Origin: MWAR01 sp035388825
GTDB lineage: Bacteria > Muiribacteriota > Ozemobacteria > Ozemobacterales > Ozemobacteraceae
DNA: 64,000 nt
Direction of reading: 5' to 3'
Assembly (NCBI GenBank): GCA_035388825.1
Contig: DAOOQQ010000017.1
Coordinates: 9,963 to 73,962, forward strand
In this document: positions 1 through 9,494 of the stretch, in pieces
How positions within the stretch are numbered: position 1 is the stretch's first letter
Layout: each line of letters starts with the position of its first letter
Notes under the pieces: generated by a model
What the model was told of the DNA's origin: nothing
What the model saw: the letters and a program-made list of their open reading frames with translations, nothing else
The model's database searches: none
Translations under genes and position numbers: made by a program

Positions 1-1
1 C

Positions 2-3000
2 GCCCTGGAAATCCTTTCCCGGGAAGAAGGAATCGTCCAGGCAAATCCGGCTGCCGCCAACATGTTCGGATTCGCATCTCCCGAGAAGCTTGTCGGGATG
101 AAGGCTCATCTCTTCCCGATGTCTCCGGAGTTCCAGGCGGATGGGCGCACGTCGGCAGAGGCCGGCATGGGGTATATCAGCCGTGCGCTCGAAACACGCC
201 GGACGATACGATTCGATTGGCTGCATCGTCGCCTCAACGGGGAGGTGTTTCCCACCGAGGTGACGCTGGTGCCGATCTTCCTTCATGGGAAAGCGGTTCT
301 CATCACCAGTCAGCGCGACCTGACGGATAGAAACGAGGCGCGGGAACGGCTTGCCAGGGCGAACTTCCTTGCCGACAATGCCATGGAGCTGACGAAGTCG
401 GGATACTGGCACATTCCCCTGGATGGCTCGGGATACTGTAATGCTTCGGAGCAGGTGGTGAAAATCTATGGTGACTTCCCGAAGCCGGGGCTGCGGTACC
501 ATCTCGAACGGGAATGGCTCGCCAATCTCGAAGCTGCCGATCCGGAGCTGGCCCGGAAAACGCGAGAGATGTTCCACGGGGTGATCGAGGGGCGTTATCC
601 GAAATTCGATATCGTCTACGCCTACAAACGCCCGGTCGATGGCAGGATCATCTGGATACACGCCCTGGGATACCTGACGAAGAATGCCCATGGCCAGCCG
701 ACGGATTTGTTTGGGGTGAGCCAGGATGTCACCGATCAGGTGATAGCGCAGCGGGATCTGAGCGAAAGCCGCGAACGGCTCGATCTTGCGCTGCAGGGGG
801 CCCGGCTGGGCCTCTGGGACTGGCGGGTCGATGCGGAGGAAATGATCACCAACGAGATCTGGGCGGAAATGCTCGGGTATACCTCGCGTGAACTCGAGGC
901 GCTCAGCGGCAAAAGCTCGAAACGCTGGGAAGCGCTTGTCCACCCGGATGATTTCGAGCGGGTCTGGCAGATGGGCCGCGATCATCTGGCCGGGAAGACT
1001 CCGGAATACCGCTGTGAGCTGCGCATGAAGACCAAAAGCGGTGCCTGGAAATGGATTCTCAACATCGCCCGGTGCGTCGAGCGGGATGCAAACGGCCAGG
1101 GGCGCCGGATGGTGGGAATCCACATGGATCTCGATCCGCAGAAGCAGGTCGAGTCGGCCCTGTCAGCCGCCAAGGAGATGGCCGAGTCGGCCACCAGGGC
1201 AAAATCGAGTTTTCTTGCCAACATGTCCCACGAGATCCGGACCCCGATGAACGCAATCCTCGGCATGTCGCGGCTCGCCCTGCAGACCAATCTGGACGCC
1301 CAGCAGCGCAATTATATCGAGAAGGTGCATCGTGCCGCCGAGAACCTGATGGGCATCATCAACGACATTCTCGATTTTTCGAAGATCGAGGCCGGAAAGC
1401 TCGCTCTCGAGAAAACCGACTTCTGGCTCGACGACGTGTTTGATAATATCGCAAGTCTTATAGATCTGAAGGCGGAAGGGAAGGGGATCGAGTTCCTGTT
1501 CAAGCCATGCCCGGATGTCCCGAACGGCCTCGTGGGCGACCCTCTGCGCCTGGGCCAGGTGCTGCTCAACCTCGGCAATAATGCCGTGAAATTCACCGAG
1601 CGGGGGGAAATCATCATCGGCGTTGATTCCAGGCCGATCGACGAGACTTCCGCGGAGTTCCATTTCTGGGTGAAGGATACCGGGATCGGGATGACGCCGG
1701 AGCAGCAGGCGAACCTGTTCCAATCGTTCAACCAGGCCGACGTCTCGACGACGCGGAAATACGGCGGATCCGGGCTTGGCCTGGCGATTTCCAAGCATTT
1801 CGTCGAGCTGATGGGCGGCCGCATCTGGGTGGAAAGCGAGCCGGGCAGGGGATCGACGTTCCATTTCACCGTGCGAATGGGAACCCAGACGAACCAGCGT
1901 CGCCGGACCGCCTTCACGGCTGATGAGCTGGCGGGGCTGCATGTGCTCGTCGTGGACGACAATGCGAACGCCCGGGAGATTCTGTCGACGATCGCCTCCG
2001 GCCTGCATCTTCGCGTCGATGCCGCCGAGAACGGGTTTCGCGCGATCGAGATGATCGAGCGTCTGGCGGAACAGCGACGGTCGTATGATCTCATCCTGAT
2101 GGATTGGATGATGCCCGGCATGAACGGCGTCGAGTGCGCGCATCGGATCCGAACCTCGCATCTCGACAAGGCGCCGGTCGTGATCATGGTGACGTCCTAC
2201 GGGCGGGACGACGTTCGCACGGATGCCGAGCGGGTGGGGGTTCCTGCCCTCAAGATCATGAGCAAGCCGGTGACGCCTTCGGTCCTGCTGAACTCGATTG
2301 GGGAGCTGATGGGGCGCCGCCCAGCGACCGTCGAGCCCCGGTCGAAGGATTGGAGCGAAACCCTCACGAACAATATGGCGAAGCTTGGCGGGGCCAGGAT
2401 TCTGCTGGTTGAAGACAACGTGATGAACCAGGAACTTGCCGTGGAGCTGCTTCGTCAGTCCGGAATGAGTTCGGTCGTCGCCGGAACGGGCCGCGAAGCC
2501 CTCGATATCCTGGCGAGGGACGGCCGGTTCGACGGCATCCTGATGGACTGTCAGATGCCGGTGATGGACGGGTATGAGGCAACCCGGGAAATCAGGAAGA
2601 TGCCGGCATTCCGGGAGATCCCGATCATCGCCATGACCGCCAACGCCATGGTCGGCGACCGGGAAAAGGTGCTGGCGGCGGGGATGAACGATCATATTGC
2701 CAAGCCGCTGATGGTTCAGGCGATGTTCGCCGTGATGGCACGATGGATCACCCCCGGAACCCGGGTTGCCGTGCCGGCTCCGGCGGTGGCTTCGTCCGAG
2801 ACGGGGTTCCCGCCCCTTTCCGGAATCGATGTGCGCCGCGGCCTCGCGACGGTCATGGGGAATGCCAAAGTATACCGATCATTATTGATGAGATTCCGGG
2901 AGTCGAACAGGCAGTTCCGGACACAATTCTGCCAGGCCTGGAAGGAAGATGGTTCGGTGGCGGCTGTCCGCTGTGCCCACACGCTGAAGGGGACCGCGGC

Positions 3001-3406
3001 CAATATCGGCGCATCCGGCGTCCAGGATCGTGCCGCGAAGCTGGAACGGGCATGCGGGGCCGGGGCTGCGCCGGAAACGATCGATGCGCTGCTCGAGGAC
3101 GTCGTGGCCGAACTCTTCCGTGTGGAGAAAGAGCTGGAGAAGATCCGGGAGGAGCCGGGGGATCGGCCAGAGCCTGTCGGACCCGCGGATGAATCGGCCC
3201 TCACCGAAACATGCGACCGCTTGCGGCGCCTGCTCGAGGATTCCGACGCGATGGCGTGCAGTCTCATCGACGAGACGAATGGCCTCCTCCGCGCGGCGTT
3301 TCCGCAGGGATTCCCCGAGCTGGCCGATGCCATCCGTTCCTACGATTTCGACAAGGCCCTGGGGGTTCTCGACGGCCTGCTCAAGGCTCGGAGAAGCGTT
3401 CCCTGA
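2..3406 (+). CDS. Hybrid sensor histidine kinase with PAS, two receivers and HPt (5' truncated by window)
   Basis: Reading frame is open from base 2, and the 20 residues before the first ATG (base 62) already read as PAS sequence, so the gene starts outside the window. Counting from that ATG: PAS remainder 1-90, PAS about 105-230, PAS about 240-365, HisKA with the phospho-acceptor in NMSHEIRTPMNAIL (His390), HATPase with GTG-type G boxes about 500-610, receiver 1 starting VLVVDDN near 630, receiver 2 starting ILLVEDN near 780, and a C-terminal HPt with HTLKGTAANIG near 975. This is a complete multi-step phosphorelay in one chain (BarA/ArcB-like layout), probably cytoplasmic in the visible part. 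It converges on the neighbouring signalling unit with one base between stop codons. Partner output regulator is not visible. Confidence 0.95.
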   Translation, partial: ALEILSREEGIVQANPAAANMFGFASPEKLVGMKAHLFPMSPEFQADGRTSAEAGMGYISRALETRRTIRFDWLHRRLNGEVFPTEVTLVPIFLHGKAVLITSQRDLTDRNEARERLARANFLADNAMELTKSGYWHIPLDGSGYCNASEQVVKIYGDFPKPGLRYHLEREWLANLEAADPELARKTREMFHGVIEGRYPKFDIVYAYKRPVDGRIIWIHALGYLTKNAHGQPTDLFGVSQDVTDQVIAQRDLSESRERLDLALQGARLGLWDWRVDAEEMITNEIWAEMLGYTSRELEALSGKSSKRWEALVHPDDFERVWQMGRDHLAGKTPEYRCELRMKTKSGAWKWILNIARCVERDANGQGRRMVGIHMDLDPQKQVESALSAAKEMAESATRAKSSFLANMSHEIRTPMNAILGMSRLALQTNLDAQQRNYIEKVHRAAENLMGIINDILDFSKIEAGKLALEKTDFWLDDVFDNIASLIDLKAEGKGIEFLFKPCPDVPNGLVGDPLRLGQVLLNLGNNAVKFTERGEIIIGVDSRPIDETSAEFHFWVKDTGIGMTPEQQANLFQSFNQADVSTTRKYGGSGLGLAISKHFVELMGGRIWVESEPGRGSTFHFTVRMGTQTNQRRRTAFTADELAGLHVLVVDDNANAREILSTIASGLHLRVDAAENGFRAIEMIERLAEQRRSYDLILMDWMMPGMNGVECAHRIRTSHLDKAPVVIMVTSYGRDDVRTDAERVGVPALKIMSKPVTPSVLLNSIGELMGRRPATVEPRSKDWSETLTNNMAKLGGARILLVEDNVMNQELAVELLRQSGMSSVVAGTGREALDILARDGRFDGILMDCQMPVMDGYEATREIRKMPAFREIPIIAMTANAMVGDREKVLAAGMNDHIAKPLMVQAMFAVMARWITPGTRVAVPAPAVASSETGFPPLSGIDVRRGLATVMGNAKVYRSLLMRFRESNRQFRTQFCQAWKEDGSVAAVRCAHTLKGTAANIGASGVQDRAAKLERACGAGAAPETIDALLEDVVAELFRVEKELEKIREEPGDRPEPVGPADESALTETCDRLRRLLEDSDAMACSLIDETNGLLRAAFPQGFPELADAIRSYDFDKALGVLDGLLKARRSVP

Positions 3407-3407
3407 T

Positions 3408-3890
3408 TCAGGTCGCGGGGAGGCTCTTGCGGAGAGACACCTGGTTCCCCCGTCCGAAGTAGGAAACGGCATCGAAGTTCAGGCGGGTCAGCAGGATTCC
3501 CCGGCCGTGCGTGGAAAGGAGATTTGCCGGATCGTTCGGGTCGGGCACGCTCTGCCAGTCGAATCCCGCCCCCTCGTCGGAGATGATCCATTCACACTGT
3601 GCGCCGTCCATCTGAAAGCGGATGTCGACGTGCCGCTCCTTGCGTGACGGATCGGCCATGCGTTCGGAAATCAGCCGTTCGAAGGCAGAGGGGTCGCCGT
3701 CGAGCGCCGCTGTTTTCTCGTCATACGTGATGCCGAGATTGCCGTGTTCTATGGCGTTGCGAATGATTTCGATCAGGCCGAGACGGATGCCGAGACGCTC
3801 TGCCGGACGAATCCTGCCCTCGGTTTCCTGCATCAGGCGATCGGCGACTTTTCCGACGATCTCCGGAACGTTGCCAACCTGCATCTGCAA
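3408..3890 (-). CDS. RsbW-type ATP-binding protein (HATPase_c_2)
   Basis: About 160 residues with the N box IEIIRNAIEHGN and the G1 box SDEGAGFDW followed by THGRGILL, which are typical of anti-sigma-factor serine kinases and other GHKL ATPases of the RsbW/SpoIIAB group. No HisKA is present, so it is not a classical sensor kinase. It lies 14 bases after the single-domain receiver and is last in a three-gene leftward unit, which suggests that the receiver controls it or the reverse. Start is unclear: TTG at 3890 or ATG at 3884, with no well-spaced Shine-Dalgarno for either; a GGAGG inside the upstream gene sits too far away unless a rare ATT start is used. Target sigma or anti-anti-sigma factor is not in the window. 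Confidence 0.8.
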   Translation of the reverse strand: MQMQVGNVPEIVGKVADRLMQETEGRIRPAERLGIRLGLIEIIRNAIEHGNLGITYDEKTAALDGDPSAFERLISERMADPSRKERHVDIRFQMDGAQCEWIISDEGAGFDWQSVPDPNDPANLLSTHGRGILLTRLNFDAVSYFGRGNQVSLRKSLPAT

Positions 3891-3904
3891 CTGCCGCTGG
3901 AGAA

Positions 3905-4318
3905 TCAGGCGAGCACCTCCCGCTCCTCCGAGCGGGAGGCGATCACATCCGCGTATTTCCGGAGCGCAGACGTGATGTCCCCGAGCGCGATCGGCTTCAC
4001 GAGATAATCGTTGGCCCGGAGCCGCAGGGCTTTCAGGGTGAATTCGGCGGCTCCGAACGCCGTCGTCATGATGACCACGGCCGTGTGGGAGCGTTCCCGG
4101 ATACGCTCCAGCATCTGAAGACCATCCATGACCGGCATGGAAATATCTGAAAATACAATATCAGGTTGAATAATATCAAAAAGCTTCAACCCCGCGGCTC
4201 CGGTCCCGGCTTCGAACACCTCGTGCCCTTCCCTTGCCGCCAGGGTCGTGATGATCAGTCGGGATGGCTCGTCGTCGTCCACGACGAGGATTTTCAGTTT
4301 TCCAGGCTGTCTGTCCAT
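3905..4318 (-). CDS. Single-domain response regulator (CheY-like)
   Basis: 137 residues forming one receiver domain: acidic pocket VVDDDEPS, phospho-acceptor Asp in IVFSDISMPVMDG, conserved Thr in VIMTTAFG and Lys in YLVKPI. No output domain. The ATG at 4318 is preceded by GGAGAGGAT at good distance. It sits 16 bases after the receiver-kinase-receiver gene and 14 bases before the RsbW-type ATPase, so it is probably the shuttle between the two. Function beyond phosphotransfer cannot be told from sequence. Confidence 0.9.
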   Translation of the reverse strand: MDRQPGKLKILVVDDDEPSRLIITTLAAREGHEVFEAGTGAAGLKLFDIIQPDIVFSDISMPVMDGLQMLERIRERSHTAVVIMTTAFGAAEFTLKALRLRANDYLVKPIALGDITSALRKYADVIASRSEEREVLA

Positions 4319-4334
4319 GGCGATCCTCTCCTGC

Positions 4335-5864
4335 TCAGGTGAGATCCTTCATCCGGTCGAGGAGGGACTCGATCCTGCTCTTCATGATGTCAGTCGAGAG
4401 CGGCTTCATGACGATTTCCTGAATGCCCGGCCGCGTCGGAATCTTTTCCTCGACCCGGCGGACATCGGATGCCATCACGATGATGGGAAGCTCCCCGTAG
4501 TTGGGCGCGGACCGGACCCAGGCGATGAACTCCTCGCCTCTGATGCCGGGGATGAGCCAGTCGCAGATGATGAGCTGGACCGGCGGGTTGTTGAGCAGGG
4601 CGGCCCTGGCCTCGGCGGCATCCCTGGCTTGCAGGATGCGGTGCAGCCCCAGGCTGCGCAGGAGCTGCCGGATGGTGAACAGGACCATGTCGTTGCTGTC
4701 GATGAGGAGAACGCTCAGCTCGTCCATGCCCCGCTGATGCCGGTCGCGGGGGCTGGTGCCGGAGAATTCGATGATGATCGTCGTTCCCGAAGCCTCGTCA
4801 GTGGTGAACTTCATCACCCCGCCCATTGCTCCGGCCATGAGTCGGGCCGAGTAACAGCCAAGGCCCGTTCCTCCCGCCTTGCCGTGGGTGGCGTATTTCT
4901 GCAGGAACGTCTCCCGGATTTCGATGGGAATGACCCCCGGATTATGAATGGAAACACGGGGAATCGGCTTCTCGTCGAATGCGACCGTGACGCTCCCCCC
5001 GACGGGACATGCTTCGGCAGCGTTCTTGACGAGATTCGCCAGCATCGAGTAACAGAGCGTTTCATCCCCCGGAAGCAGGAAGCTGCCGTATTCTTCCGCC
5101 CCCGCCCCGTTCGCCATGAATCGGATCCCTGCCGATTTGGCGATCAGGAGCTCGCTCAACTCGAAGCGGATCTGGCGGGAGATTTTCAACAGATCCACCG
5201 GGACCGGGTGAAGGTCGTAGGTGCCCGATTCCAGCCGGAACAGGTCCAGGGATTTGTTGATCATCTCGTGCATTCGTCGGCCGGATTTCTCCATCATTCC
5301 AACGGCCTCCAGGACATCCGGGGGAAGGTCGCTGCGGGTTTTCAGGAGGGATGGTATCCCGATGAAGGCGGTCAGAGGGGCTTTCAGATCGTGCCGCATG
5401 ATCCGGTCGACCTGGTCCCGGAGCCTGGCGTTTTCGGTCAGGATATCGTTCTGGCGCTCGAGGTCGCGCATCGCCTGGCGGAGGGCGAGATGCGTGGCGA
5501 CCCGGGCTTCGGTGATGCGAGGAATAATAGGTTTTGCTATATAGTCAACCGCTCCGGTCATGAAGCCTTTCTCCTCGTCAACGACCTCGTCCTTTGCCGT
5601 GACGAAGATGACCGGGATGTTCCGCGTCCTGTCGTGGGCTTTCAGATGTGCGCAGACCTCGTAGCCGTCCATGCCGGGCATCATGATGTCCAGAAGAATC
5701 AGGTCGGGCGGATCGTCTCCGGTTGCGATCGACAGGGCTTTTGCGCCGGAGGTCGCCACTTTGATGCGGTAACTGCGGGAGAGAATCCCGCGAAGCACTT
5801 CGATGTTGTCCGGAATATCGTCGACGACCAGGATTGTCTTCTTCGTTTCCATGGCGTTCGCCAT
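4335..5864 (-). CDS. Receiver - histidine kinase - receiver hybrid protein
   Basis: 509 residues. N-terminal receiver 8-125 (VVDDIPDN, Asp in LILLDIMMPGMDG, Lys in IAKPI), a short coiled linker, HisKA with RHDLKAPLTAF near residue 160, a HATPase with LVKNAAEACP and GGTGLGCYSARL, then a second receiver from about 385 (LLIDSND, Asp in IICDWLIPG). There is no membrane segment, so it is cytoplasmic and reads another kinase rather than an outside signal. First gene of a leftward three-gene unit; the ATG at 5864 has GGAGG five to six bases upstream. The second receiver replaces the usual LVVDD with LLIDSND, so one acidic pocket residue is Ser/Asn and its phosphorylation may be altered. Confidence 0.92.
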   Translation of the reverse strand: MANAMETKKTILVVDDIPDNIEVLRGILSRSYRIKVATSGAKALSIATGDDPPDLILLDIMMPGMDGYEVCAHLKAHDRTRNIPVIFVTAKDEVVDEEKGFMTGAVDYIAKPIIPRITEARVATHLALRQAMRDLERQNDILTENARLRDQVDRIMRHDLKAPLTAFIGIPSLLKTRSDLPPDVLEAVGMMEKSGRRMHEMINKSLDLFRLESGTYDLHPVPVDLLKISRQIRFELSELLIAKSAGIRFMANGAGAEEYGSFLLPGDETLCYSMLANLVKNAAEACPVGGSVTVAFDEKPIPRVSIHNPGVIPIEIRETFLQKYATHGKAGGTGLGCYSARLMAGAMGGVMKFTTDEASGTTIIIEFSGTSPRDRHQRGMDELSVLLIDSNDMVLFTIRQLLRSLGLHRILQARDAAEARAALLNNPPVQLIICDWLIPGIRGEEFIAWVRSAPNYGELPIIVMASDVRRVEEKIPTRPGIQEIVMKPLSTDIMKSRIESLLDRMKDLT

Positions 5865-5997
5865 TCAGGCCTCCCGTCTCTTGTCTCGTTCTGGGAGCGG
5901 CGCCCATGCGCTGCATACCCTCCGGGGCCAGGCCGCAGCCAGAGGGCAGCCCTCGGAGGCTCTCACCCGTTCATGATACCACAGGCAACCGGGAGAA

Positions 5998-6024
5998 TGA
6001 AAAAGCCCCGCCGTTTGGCGGGGC
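5998..6024 (-). terminator. Rho-independent terminator after the phosphoesterase gene
   Basis: GCCCCGCC / GGCGGGGC stem (6005-6012 with 6017-6024), GTTT loop on the plus strand; on the minus strand the stem is followed by TTTTTC. It lies 26 bases past the stop of the phosphoesterase gene. Confidence 0.85.
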
Positions 6025-6049
6025 CGGGGTGGAAACGGGGATAAACCGG

Positions 6050-7129
6050 TCAGTTGTCCGTGCCGGTGCGTGGGAGCTGCTCGTTCGCGGGAACGAGAAC
6101 GGGCCGGCGCTGGGGGCGGGATCCGGGGCGCGGGGCGCGGCGGCCGGTTCCGGCGATCGAGAACAGCTTTACGGAAGGCCTGTCGGTATAGATCGCTTCG
6201 GCCGCGATGCCGCCGTCGGAGGTCGCGGTCATCACCAGGGCGCCGCCCTGGCTCTTTCCGTAGGCGGGGCACATGCCGATGTCGATGCCGATCAGCTCGT
6301 TATTCTTCACATTGATCTCGCCCTCGGTGCCCATGGCGCCGACGGTGTGACCGAACACCACGCCCCGGATGCCCATGATCTGGAGACTGCGTTCGATCAG
6401 CGTGGCGTCGTTCCACCAGTCGCGGTTCCAGAGGGGGCCCTTCTCATCCATGAAGATGCCGGCGTTGAAGTCGCCTTTCTCCATGTCGATCCGGAACCGG
6501 GTCGCGATCGCGGTGAGGCCCTGGGGTTCGGCCTGCAGCCCGCCGTGAACGAACATATACCCGTTGATGACCGCGAACAGCGGCCGGCGGCGGATCCAGG
6601 AGCCGTAGGTGCCCTCCGGGGAGATGGCCTGATGGAAATCAAGGCCGGCTTTGGTGAACGAGTCGAGCGTGTTCTGATACCACTTCTGCTTGTGCGAGGT
6701 CAGGGTCTTGGCCCACTTCTCGACGGTGCCGTTGAGCAGCAGCGCCTCGTGGTTGCCGAACATCGGGAACACGTGGCCGCCGGCGGCGTCGGCCTGCTTC
6801 TCGAGGCTCATGACGGCATCGTAGACCTGCTTCGTGTTCTCGCCGCGGTCCGTCAGGTCACCCGTGAAGACCAGGACGTCTTTTCCGCCGGTCCAGGTCA
6901 TCTCGAATCCATCCGGAGTGACGCGCTTCGCCATTCCGACCGTTTCGAGCGTGTCCGCGAACTGCTTGAACGCGCCATGGATGTCCCCGACCGCGATCAC
7001 CTTCGGTGCGAAGGGAACCATGACGCATGCCGGATCCCGGTTCCAGTCCCGCGCATCGAGAGCGGCGCCGAAGCTGCTGAACACGAGAAACAAAACGGCG
7101 ATGAGCGAAATATATTTATTTTTATACAT
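6050..7129 (-). CDS. Exported calcineurin-like metallophosphoesterase
   Basis: 359 residues from the ATG at 7129, which has GGAGG/AGGGAAAG upstream and begins a clear signal peptide (MYKNKYISLIAVLFLVFSSF); the longer open frame back to 7249 is rejected because it lacks both. The metallophosphoesterase core is complete: VIAVGDIHGAF, TGDLTDRGENT, FGNHEALLL, and VVFGHTVGAMG near residue 270. These bind a two-metal centre that hydrolyses phosphomonoesters, nucleotides or phosphoprotein; the motif order resembles the PPP/shewanella-type phosphatase group. Acts outside the inner membrane. Own terminator downstream. Confidence 0.9.
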   Translation of the reverse strand: MYKNKYISLIAVLFLVFSSFGAALDARDWNRDPACVMVPFAPKVIAVGDIHGAFKQFADTLETVGMAKRVTPDGFEMTWTGGKDVLVFTGDLTDRGENTKQVYDAVMSLEKQADAAGGHVFPMFGNHEALLLNGTVEKWAKTLTSHKQKWYQNTLDSFTKAGLDFHQAISPEGTYGSWIRRRPLFAVINGYMFVHGGLQAEPQGLTAIATRFRIDMEKGDFNAGIFMDEKGPLWNRDWWNDATLIERSLQIMGIRGVVFGHTVGAMGTEGEINVKNNELIGIDIGMCPAYGKSQGGALVMTATSDGGIAAEAIYTDRPSVKLFSIAGTGRRAPRPGSRPQRRPVLVPANEQLPRTGTDN

Positions 7130-7282
7130 TCTTTCCCTGCCTCCATTCGATGAGAAGGTTTCCCTCCATGCTACGCGATTTTTCCCAAATTGGCGAGTCC
7201 CGGTTTTCCCGGAGATACTGCACCGAATACGAACCCGGTGGAGCGACACCGCTGCGATCCAGATGCAGCCCGGCCGCCTGTG

Positions 7283-7972
7283 TCAGTAGGAAAATACGAG
7301 CTCGGAGCCGATCACATGCGTGGTCTTCCAGTCGTCGCCGGACCATTTCAGCTTGCGCAGATAGTAGAGCGAGCATTCGGTCTTTCTGGCGAGATCGAAG
7401 GTGATGCCCGCGGAAATCCGCTTCTGGCGGACGGCTCCTGCGTAGAATGCGTAGTAGGGATCACCGACGATGGAGAACTTCACCGCTTTCTTGCCAATCC
7501 GGGCGGGGTGCTGGATGAACAGCTTCGGGCGCAGTAGCCAGGCATCGCGCTCGGCGAGATTTCGATACTCGAGCAGGGGTCTGAATTTGAAGGTCCATTT
7601 CCCCGCGCGGTGCTTGGAGGCATAATGGAGCCAATACCGGTCTTCCGTCGTCCAGATGCCGTCTTCCTTCTCGCGCTCATGACGGAAGCCGAAGCCCATC
7701 GAGGACCTGGCGTCCAGTCTGAAAGAGGGTTCGAGGGTGAAATTATACAGCGCGAACTTCGAGCATTGATCGACGAACTGCTGCTCGAAGCCGATTTCCA
7801 TCGAGGCGCCTTCGTCGAGATCGAACGCAAAAATGGATTCATGCCAATACTCCGTGTCGGCTCCAGGCAGGGCTGGAGTCATGACAAGGAAAAGGAACAG
7901 AAAGCTGGATAGAAGAAGGGAACGGGATGGGAGGAATGGGGAAATGGGAACGGCATAGATGCGCTGGGTCAC
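7283..7972 (-). CDS. DUF2490-like outer-membrane beta protein
   Basis: 229 residues with a hydrophobic N-terminal segment (about 18-36) and then alternating aromatic/polar strands such as YNFTLEPSFRLD, KWTFKFRPLLEYRN and GSELVFSY, ending in an aromatic Tyr as in outer-membrane barrels. The sequence pattern matches the DUF2490 family of predicted outer-membrane proteins; no biochemical role is established for it. The start used is GTG at 7972, which lacks a clear ribosome site, so the first 10-15 residues are uncertain. It follows no gene closely and is 150 bases upstream of the phosphoesterase. Confidence 0.65.
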   Translation of the reverse strand: MTQRIYAVPISPFLPSRSLLLSSFLFLFLVMTPALPGADTEYWHESIFAFDLDEGASMEIGFEQQFVDQCSKFALYNFTLEPSFRLDARSSMGFGFRHEREKEDGIWTTEDRYWLHYASKHRAGKWTFKFRPLLEYRNLAERDAWLLRPKLFIQHPARIGKKAVKFSIVGDPYYAFYAGAVRQKRISAGITFDLARKTECSLYYLRKLKWSGDDWKTTHVIGSELVFSY

Positions 7973-8302
7973 GATCGGCTCGATGGGAAGATGGGTGGCA
8001 GTTCGAGAAATGTCTGCCCAGGCACAGTATCATATATGGATGAAAATAGCGATATGCGGGGTCTCCGAAGACACCGATCCAAGGCTTCTTGCCGGGCCTG
8101 ATCGATTTTCATCGGGCGGGTGTCAAAAAAATGACGGCTTTTCCGGACCATCGTCTCGGTTCTTGGCTATCCAGGCGGATTTTCACCGATGATCGAACCT
8201 GGAACGGAAGTTGCGTACGAACGGTGGCGATCGCAGCCGGGCTATCCGGGGTGCGGTCGGAATGCCGTTGAATGCCCGTGTAATCGGGGAAGTGAGGGAT
8301 CC
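7973..8302. other. 330-base intergenic stretch
   Basis: Between the leftward DUF2490 gene and a small rightward gene. A possible leftward -10 box (TATGAT on the minus strand, 8029-8034) lies in a short AT-rich patch at 8025-8057. I saw no RNA gene, repeat or convincing small ORF in the rest. Confidence 0.4.
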
Positions 8303-8503
8303 ATGACCATGATGCGCCGGTATCCGTTCGCGAATGACCGTGTCCGCCGTTCCCTGCTGGTTGGTGTCATCGGCTGGGTCATCCTGGTCGCGGCGCTGCT
8401 GGCGGCGATCCGCTCGGCGGGCGCTTTCGAGCCCGCGGCTGGCCGGACCGGCGTCCTGCACCATGTCGTGAGTCACTCCGCCCCGCCTGCCTCCTGCCGG
8501 TAA
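8303..8503 (+). CDS. Small single-pass membrane protein, unknown
   Basis: 66 residues from the ATG at 8303, which is preceded by GTGAGGGAT. It has a basic N-terminus (MMRRYPFANDRVRRS), one membrane helix (about 19-38), and a short tail. Not recognised. It converges on the polyferredoxin gene with seven bases between stops. Third-position GC fits the neighbours, but with no homologue known it could be a chance ORF. Confidence 0.4.
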   Translation: MTMMRRYPFANDRVRRSLLVGVIGWVILVAALLAAIRSAGAFEPAAGRTGVLHHVVSHSAPPASCR

Positions 8504-8510
8504 ATACCGG

Positions 8511-9494
8511 TCAGATGCGGGCCACGCCGAGAAAAACGGTGTGAAGGATGACGACGATCACGAGGAACAGGCTCCGCGCCCTCTCCCGGTCGAGGCCCGG
8601 AAACGCATAGCCCAGGTTGCCCCGGGCGCATGCGGCGAGACAGTCCCCGCACAATGTGCAGGTCTGGCCGGGATCCTGCCGGCGGAGGTGTTCGGGGTCG
8701 AGCGCTCCGTATCGGCAACTCCGGGAACACGCACCGCAGGCGTCACAGGTGGGTGCGATGCGGATCCGGAACGGATTCAGTCGGCCGAGAACAGTACTGA
8801 GCAGGCCGATCGGGCAGTAGGCGGTGCAGTGCATCATCCGTCCCATGCGGCGTGAGAGAACGAGCATCACGGCGATACCCCCAAGGCTGAATGTCACTGC
8901 GGCCGCGAAAGCGGTTTCCCGTGCGGCGCCGATCCAGCGCAGGCCGAGCGCGAGGCCGACGGTTGCAGTGAGCGTGATCAGGCGGAACCACGGGGCCGCA
9001 GCCGGATACTCTCTGCGGGTAGCGTTGTTCGAGCCTGCGCAGGCGTGGTCCCAGGCGCCGATATAGCAGAGATGGCTGCACCAGGCGCTTCCGGCCAGCA
9101 GCAGGGTCGTGCCGTAGAGAATCGGCATGAACAGTCCTTCCCCGCGATACAGGGGGCCGCCGACGATCAGGGCGGGCACGGGAAGATGGAGCGCGCCGGT
9201 CATCAGAAACCGCTCGAAGCCCGCAAGGCCCAGCGCCAGTTGCGCGAAAAACACGGCCGAAAACAGTCCCCAGATCCGGCCGCGGATGGCGGGGGCCCGC
9301 CGGGGATCCTGGAGAAGGCTATGGATCCAGGTGCCGTAGGATGCAAGGAGGAGGATCTCGAGGATGCCGGCGCCGGGCAGGAACCGGTCGGCCAGCAGGA
9401 GCGGAATCCGGGCTTTCCAGGCGGCGAAGGAGAGAAGCCCGGTGATGCCGATGAACACGGCGGCCGGGGCCTTTCCCCGGAAGAGTCGGCTCAC
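8511..9494 (-). CDS. NapH/RdxA-like membrane polyferredoxin
   Basis: 327 residues with about six membrane helices and cysteine motifs that match the NapH/RdxA/CcoG-type electron carriers: WCSHLCYIGAWDHAC (near 135) and CTAYCPIGLL (near 225) at membrane faces, then two C-terminal 4Fe-4S sites CDACGACSRSC and CTLCGDCLAAC. Such proteins pass electrons from the quinone pool to a reductase. The GTG start overlaps the stop of the siroheme/ferredoxin gene by four bases (GTGA), so the two are translated together and probably form one electron path. Reductase partner is not proven. Confidence 0.88.
   Translation of the reverse strand: MSRLFRGKAPAAVFIGITGLLSFAAWKARIPLLLADRFLPGAGILEILLLASYGTWIHSLLQDPRRAPAIRGRIWGLFSAVFFAQLALGLAGFERFLMTGALHLPVPALIVGGPLYRGEGLFMPILYGTTLLLAGSAWCSHLCYIGAWDHACAGSNNATRREYPAAAPWFRLITLTATVGLALGLRWIGAARETAFAAAVTFSLGGIAVMLVLSRRMGRMMHCTAYCPIGLLSTVLGRLNPFRIRIAPTCDACGACSRSCRYGALDPEHLRRQDPGQTCTLCGDCLAACARGNLGYAFPGLDRERARSLFLVIVVILHTVFLGVARI

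Noticed and set aside
1163..2695. 510-residue minus-strand open frame
   Set aside because: Antisense to the hybrid kinase, which has full kinase motifs; shadow of high GC.
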